Source of the DNA: Acidobacteriaceae bacterium
Lineage (GTDB): Bacteria; Acidobacteriota; Terriglobia; Terriglobales; Acidobacteriaceae
Direction of reading: 5' to 3'
Assembly (NCBI GenBank): GCA_030037545.1
Contig: JASHRF010000107.1
Coordinates: forward strand, 45,236-109,235
Length of the DNA: 64,000 nt
In this document: piece by piece, positions 60,346 to 64,000 of the stretch
Numbering within the stretch: the first letter of the stretch is position 1
How the letters are laid out: each line of letters opens with the position of its first letter
Made by a program: the position numbers and the translations under genes
Notes under the pieces: model-generated
The model's database searches: none
What the model was told of the DNA's origin: nothing
The model's input: the letters and a program-made list of their open reading frames with translations, nothing else

Positions 60346-62841
60346 ATGACCGCGCCTGTCCTTCCCGAACTTGACTCCGAAGGTTCCTCCAAAAGCCAAA
60401 GAACGGCCGCGGGCGTCGATGCCCTAGCGCACTCCTTCCTTGACAACCTTTTCTTTGTGCAAGGCAGGTCGCGCGAGCGGGCCACCATGAACGACGTTTA
60501 TCTGGCCCTGGCGCACACGGTTCGCGATCGCCTGGTGGAGCGCTGGATCCAGACGGTGCTCAACTACAGGGCGCAGGACGTGCGAGTGGTCTGCTATCTC
60601 TCGGCGGAATTCCTGACCGGGCCGCACCTGGCCAACAATCTCATCAACCTGGGCATGTACGACCAGGCCGAAGAAGCCATGCGTAAACTGGGCCTGGACC
60701 TCGAGACCCTCATCGAACAGGAAGCGGAACCAGGGCTCGGCAATGGCGGATTGGGGCGTTTGGCCGCGTGCTTCATGGACTCTCTGGCTACCCTCGACAT
60801 TCCTGCCATCGGCTATGGCATTCGCTACGAGTACGGCATCTTTGACCAGGAAATTCGCGACGGATGGCAGGTGGAAACCACCGACAAGTGGTTGCGACTT
60901 GGCAATCCGTGGGCGCTGGAGCGGCCCGAGGACGCCTTCGAAGTGAAATTCGGCGGCCATACCGAGTCCTATACCGATGCCAATGGCCAGTTCCGGGTGC
61001 GCTGGGTTCCAGGAAAGCTAGTGCGCGGCGTCCCCAACGACACTCCGATCCTCGGCTACCACACCAACACCGCCAATACCATGCGCTTGTGGTCCGCGCA
61101 GGCCGTGGAATCATTCAACTTTGAGAGCTTCAACACGGGAAACTTCTTCGGAGCGGTTGCGGATAAAGTCGAGTCGGAAAACATCTCCAAGATCCTTTAT
61201 CCCAACGACGAGGAGATCCAGGGCAAGACGCTGCGTCTTGAGCAGCAGTTTTTCTTCGTCTCCTGTTCCTTGCAACATATTCTCAAAATTCAAAAGAACG
61301 CAGACCGCGCCCTGTCTGACCTGCATCGCAACTTCACCATCCAGATGAACGACACGCATCCAGCTATCGCCGTTGCCGAGATGATGCGCCTGCTGGTGGA
61401 TGAGAATGCCATGGAGTGGGAGGCCGCCTGGAACGTCACCACCCACTCGCTTTCCTACACCAATCACACCCTGATGCCGGAGGCGTTGGAAAAATGGCCG
61501 ATCTCGCTGTTTGCGAGCCTGCTTCCGCGCCACTTCGAGATCATTAAGGAAATCAACCGCCGCCACCTGGACGAAGTCCGTGCCAAGTTCCCGGGAGACG
61601 AAGACCGCGTCCGCCGGCTCTCCATCATCGACGAGGACGGTGGCCGCTACGTGCGCATGGCTCACCTTGCCGTAGTTGGCAGCCACGCCGTCAATGGCGT
61701 CGCGGCACTGCACACCGAGCTGCTCAAATCCAATGTCTTGCGCGATTTCTACGAGCTCACCCCGGAGAAGTTCAGCAACAAGACCAACGGCGTGACCCCG
61801 CGCCGGTGGATGGTTCTCGCCAATCCGCGCCTGGCCGGCCTGCTCAGCAGCCGCCTCGGCCACAGTTGGATTCACGACCTGGACAAGCTGCGCAGACTCG
61901 AGCACATGGTCGACGATCCGGAACTGGCCCGGCAGTGGCGCTCCATCAAGCACCACAATAAGCAGCGCCTGGCGGCCTACATCTATCGAACCCAGAGCAT
62001 CACGGTCGATCCCGAGTCCATGTTCGACGTGCTGGTCAAGCGTTTGCATGAATACAAGCGGCAGCACTTGAAGGTGCTGCACATTCTCACCCTCTACAAG
62101 CGCATCCAGCACAACCCCGACCTGGTGATGCAGCCGCGCACCTTTATTTTTGGAGGCAAGGCTGCACCGGGGTATCGCATGGCCAAGCTCATCATCAAGC
62201 TCATCCATTCCGTGGCCGCGGTCATTCACGGCGACCCGCTGGTCCGCGACCGTATTCGGGTGGTGTTTTTGCCCAACTACAATGTCAAGCTGGGACATAG
62301 AGTCTACCCTGCGGCCGACCTTTCCGAACAGATCTCGCTGGCCGGCAAAGAAGCCTCCGGCACCGGCAACATGAAATTCGCAATGAACGGCGCGCTGACC
62401 ATCGGCACTCTGGATGGCGCCAATATCGAGATCCGCGAAGAAGTGGGCGCGGAGAATTTCTTTCTTTTCGGTCTCACCGCGGAGGAAGTGGAACGGAAGA
62501 AGGCGGAAGGGTACCATCCGCGCGAATATTACGAGTCAAACCCCAAATTGCGCGAGATTCTCGACGCTGTAGCCAGCGGCGAATTCTCGCACGGCGACCG
62601 GGCGCTCTTCGATCCGCTGGTGCAGTCGCTGCTTTCGCAAGACGAGTACATGCTGTTCGCCGACTACCAGTCGTACATCGATTGCCAGGACAGCGTGGGC
62701 CTGGCATACCGGGACATCGACCACTGGACTCGCATGTCGATTCTCAACGTAGCGCGCATCGGCAAGTTCTCCTCCGACCGCGCCATCCGCGATTACTGCT
62801 CCGAAATCTGGAAGACGTGGCCGGTGAAGATCGAGGTGTAG
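60346..62841 (+). CDS. glgP: Glycogen/maltodextrin phosphorylase
   Basis: Releases glucose-1-phosphate from glycogen with PLP. 831 residues, GT35 family: EAEPGLGNGGLGRLAACFMDS, TNGVTPRRWM, KRLHEYKRQHLK and the PLP-Lys motif EASGTGNMKFAMNGALTIGT. GAGG precedes the ATG. It sits between hoxH and the hydrogenase protease gene on the same strand. This may let glycogen breakdown and NADH/H2 balance respond together under energy limitation; that link is inference. Confidence 0.95.
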   Translation: MTAPVLPELDSEGSSKSQRTAAGVDALAHSFLDNLFFVQGRSRERATMNDVYLALAHTVRDRLVERWIQTVLNYRAQDVRVVCYLSAEFLTGPHLANNLINLGMYDQAEEAMRKLGLDLETLIEQEAEPGLGNGGLGRLAACFMDSLATLDIPAIGYGIRYEYGIFDQEIRDGWQVETTDKWLRLGNPWALERPEDAFEVKFGGHTESYTDANGQFRVRWVPGKLVRGVPNDTPILGYHTNTANTMRLWSAQAVESFNFESFNTGNFFGAVADKVESENISKILYPNDEEIQGKTLRLEQQFFFVSCSLQHILKIQKNADRALSDLHRNFTIQMNDTHPAIAVAEMMRLLVDENAMEWEAAWNVTTHSLSYTNHTLMPEALEKWPISLFASLLPRHFEIIKEINRRHLDEVRAKFPGDEDRVRRLSIIDEDGGRYVRMAHLAVVGSHAVNGVAALHTELLKSNVLRDFYELTPEKFSNKTNGVTPRRWMVLANPRLAGLLSSRLGHSWIHDLDKLRRLEHMVDDPELARQWRSIKHHNKQRLAAYIYRTQSITVDPESMFDVLVKRLHEYKRQHLKVLHILTLYKRIQHNPDLVMQPRTFIFGGKAAPGYRMAKLIIKLIHSVAAVIHGDPLVRDRIRVVFLPNYNVKLGHRVYPAADLSEQISLAGKEASGTGNMKFAMNGALTIGTLDGANIEIREEVGAENFFLFGLTAEEVERKKAEGYHPREYYESNPKLREILDAVASGEFSHGDRALFDPLVQSLLSQDEYMLFADYQSYIDCQDSVGLAYRDIDHWTRMSILNVARIGKFSSDRAIRDYCSEIWKTWPVKIEV

Positions 62842-62884
62842 TCGCGCAAGGGCAGAAGCGCGGACTCCGTTCTAAACTACGCTC

Positions 62885-63367
62885 ATGCCTACGCCTCGCG
62901 TCCGCTGCCTGATTCTCGCCTGCGGCAACTCGCTGCGCGGCGACGACGGCGTGGGGCCGTGGCTTGCTGCATGGGCAGAAGAGCGATTCCGCGCCAACCC
63001 CGATGTTCGCGTGATTTTGCGCCAGCAGTGGACGCCGGAGCTGGCGGAAGAAATTGCTCACGCCGAATTCGCAATCTTCATCGATTCGTCGCTCGAGTCC
63101 GATCCCGGAGAAACCCTGGTTGTTCCTGTTGCGCCGGAGCCGCGTGGAGCGGCGCTGGCCACGCATCATCTGAGTGCCGGGGAACTTCTGGGATTGACCC
63201 AGGAGCTGTTTAATTTTCTGCCGCGAAACGCGCTTCTGCTTACGGTCGGCGCAGACTCCACGGAACTCAAGGAAGAATTGAGCGACGCCGTCAAAGCGGC
63301 GCTTCCGCAGGCATGTGCGGAGATTGAAAGGTTAGCTTTGCGCCGAGAAGCGAACTCAGGGCCGTGA
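62885..63367 (+). CDS. hoxW: Hydrogenase maturation endopeptidase, HoxW/HybD-like
   Basis: 160-residue nickel-dependent endopeptidase family protein. The signature is LACGNSLRGDDGVGPWLA; a second acidic nickel-site region is FIDSSLESDPG, and His lies in ATHHLSAGELLGL. It cleaves the C-terminal tail of the HoxH precursor. It is 43 bp after glgP on the same strand. No hyp genes are in the window. Confidence 0.87.
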   Translation: MPTPRVRCLILACGNSLRGDDGVGPWLAAWAEERFRANPDVRVILRQQWTPELAEEIAHAEFAIFIDSSLESDPGETLVVPVAPEPRGAALATHHLSAGELLGLTQELFNFLPRNALLLTVGADSTELKEELSDAVKAALPQACAEIERLALRREANSGP

Positions 63368-63386
63368 ATATCCCGTATCGCTACGG

Positions 63387-63809
63387 GTGCGGACGCCCGG
63401 GCGCAAGGACGGTTCAGACGATGGTGATGGCACCGACTTTCACGGCCAGAACCGCTCCAACAAGACGCATGCATCGACCACCGGTGCCGACGCACGGCTG
63501 TACAAGAAGAGCTACGGCAAGGAGTCAAAGTTGAGTTACCTGGGCCATGCGCTGGTGGAGCACCGCAACGGGTTGATTGTGGCGGCGATGGTGACGCACG
63601 CCGACGGCTACGCCGCGCTATCGATGCTTATGGACAAGCAGCAAGACCGCTCACGGCGCATCACGGTGGGCGCAGACAGGGCGTACGACACAGAAGATTT
63701 CGTGCGCACGGTGCGCGAATTGAATGTGACACCGCATGTAACCAAGAACGATAAGGGCCGCAGCAACCTGGGCCGCAGAACCACGCGACAGCCTGGCTAT
63801 GCCAGTAAG
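63387..63809 (+). pseudogene. IS5-type DDE transposase remnant
   Basis: An open frame reads KDGSDDGDGTDFHGQ, then NKTHASTTGADARLYKKSYG, GHALVEHRNGLIVAAMVTHADGY, GADRAYDTEDFV and RELNVTPHV, the middle of an IS5/IS1182-like transposase. The N-terminal third is missing. The C-terminal part stops at RTTRQPGYAS, where the usual QRxRKxxEEAFGW should continue; from base 63810 it is unrelated hairpin sequence. It was not in the ORF track because the frame stays open to the window end. Confidence 0.8.
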
Positions 63810-63812
63810 TAT

Positions 63813-64000
63813 CCACCGGCAGAGCCGGTGGCTTTACGGTTGCTGGCCCCTCAAAGGGGCCTTTTCGCAACCGTCCGAAGCAACAGCAAGAACAAATGCA
63901 AAAGCCTCGTACTGCTGTCTTCACTGCCGCAGCACAGACAATTCGAGGGAGAACATACTCCCGGAATTCTCAAAGTTCTACTGCCACCCCGGCAGAGCCG
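63813..64000. repeat. Second palindromic element type interrupting the transposase remnant
   Basis: CCACCGGCAGAGCCGGTGG (63813-63831) is an 8-bp stem with an AGA loop. Next is a nested hairpin CGGTTGC ... GGCCCC TCAAA GGGGCC ... GCAACCG (63837-63873). At the window end CCACCCCGGCAGAGCCG (63984-64000) repeats the first unit. The element probably continues beyond the window. It differs from the car-region REP family. Confidence 0.65.

Noticed and set aside
1-64000. CRISPR array or tRNA/rRNA genes
   Set aside because: No regularly spaced direct repeats and no convincing tRNA or rRNA signatures were seen on reading; a dedicated scan was not possible.

Overview
The window looks like chromosome of a high-GC, soil-type bacterium, most consistent with Acidobacteriota (class Terriglobia). 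This rests on gene style and is inference: secreted GH27 and GH18 glycosidases, a lipoprotein serine protease with Ig-like repeats, a two-gene methionine synthase, a YpdA-type flavoprotein and a compact flagellar cluster. No rRNA or tRNA gene was found, so the placement cannot be confirmed from inside the window.

Layout. 0-3.1 kb: siroheme synthase (cut by the left edge), converging on a yajO-macrodomain pair. 3.4-5.8 kb: lipoprotein serine protease. 5.9-7.8 kb: minus-strand redox operon (TlpA-like thioredoxin, small HMA-like protein, YpdA-like flavoprotein). 7.9-10.6 kb: glycosyltransferase, two tandem PTPS-family genes and folE. 10.7-12.7 kb: a broken DUF4440-like gene, a CHAD protein and truB. 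12.8-16.9 kb: tesA divergent from ybbA-ybbP. 17-21.7 kb: polyphosphate glucokinase and split MetH. 22-25.6 kb: a Pro/Tyr-rich exported protein, a LacI regulator and murQ. 26-39 kb: OmpR-type regulator, sigma-54 activator without an HTH, then flgBC-fliEFGHIJK-flgDE. 39-41 kb: thioesterase and GH27. 41.3-46.7 kb: carA and carB, split by a REP-associated transposase (RAYT) and carrying four copies of its palindromic element. 47-54.9 kb: DapA-like aldolase, DUF151 nuclease, miaB, GH18 and two unrecognised envelope genes. 55.3-63.4 kb: hoxEFUYH, glgP and a hoxW-like protease. 63.4-64 kb: IS5-type transposase remnant broken by another hairpin repeat.

How the genes work together. The Hox enzyme couples H2 and NAD(H); its large subunit keeps an uncleaved C-terminal tail and the matching endopeptidase lies just beyond glgP, which suggests a linked redox and glycogen-mobilising locus. 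The flagellar block encodes rod, MS ring, switch, export ATPase, hook cap and hook, but no filament, motor or export-gate genes.

The most unusual observation is a 75-bp REP-type palindromic element lying in frame inside carB, adding about 25 codons to a central enzyme. Related copies flank the RAYT between carA and carB and follow carB, and the RAYT's own C-terminus is read through one of them. A second point is a pair of GTGAC-N4-GTCAC palindromes, one before the flagellar regulator/murQ and one before hoxE.
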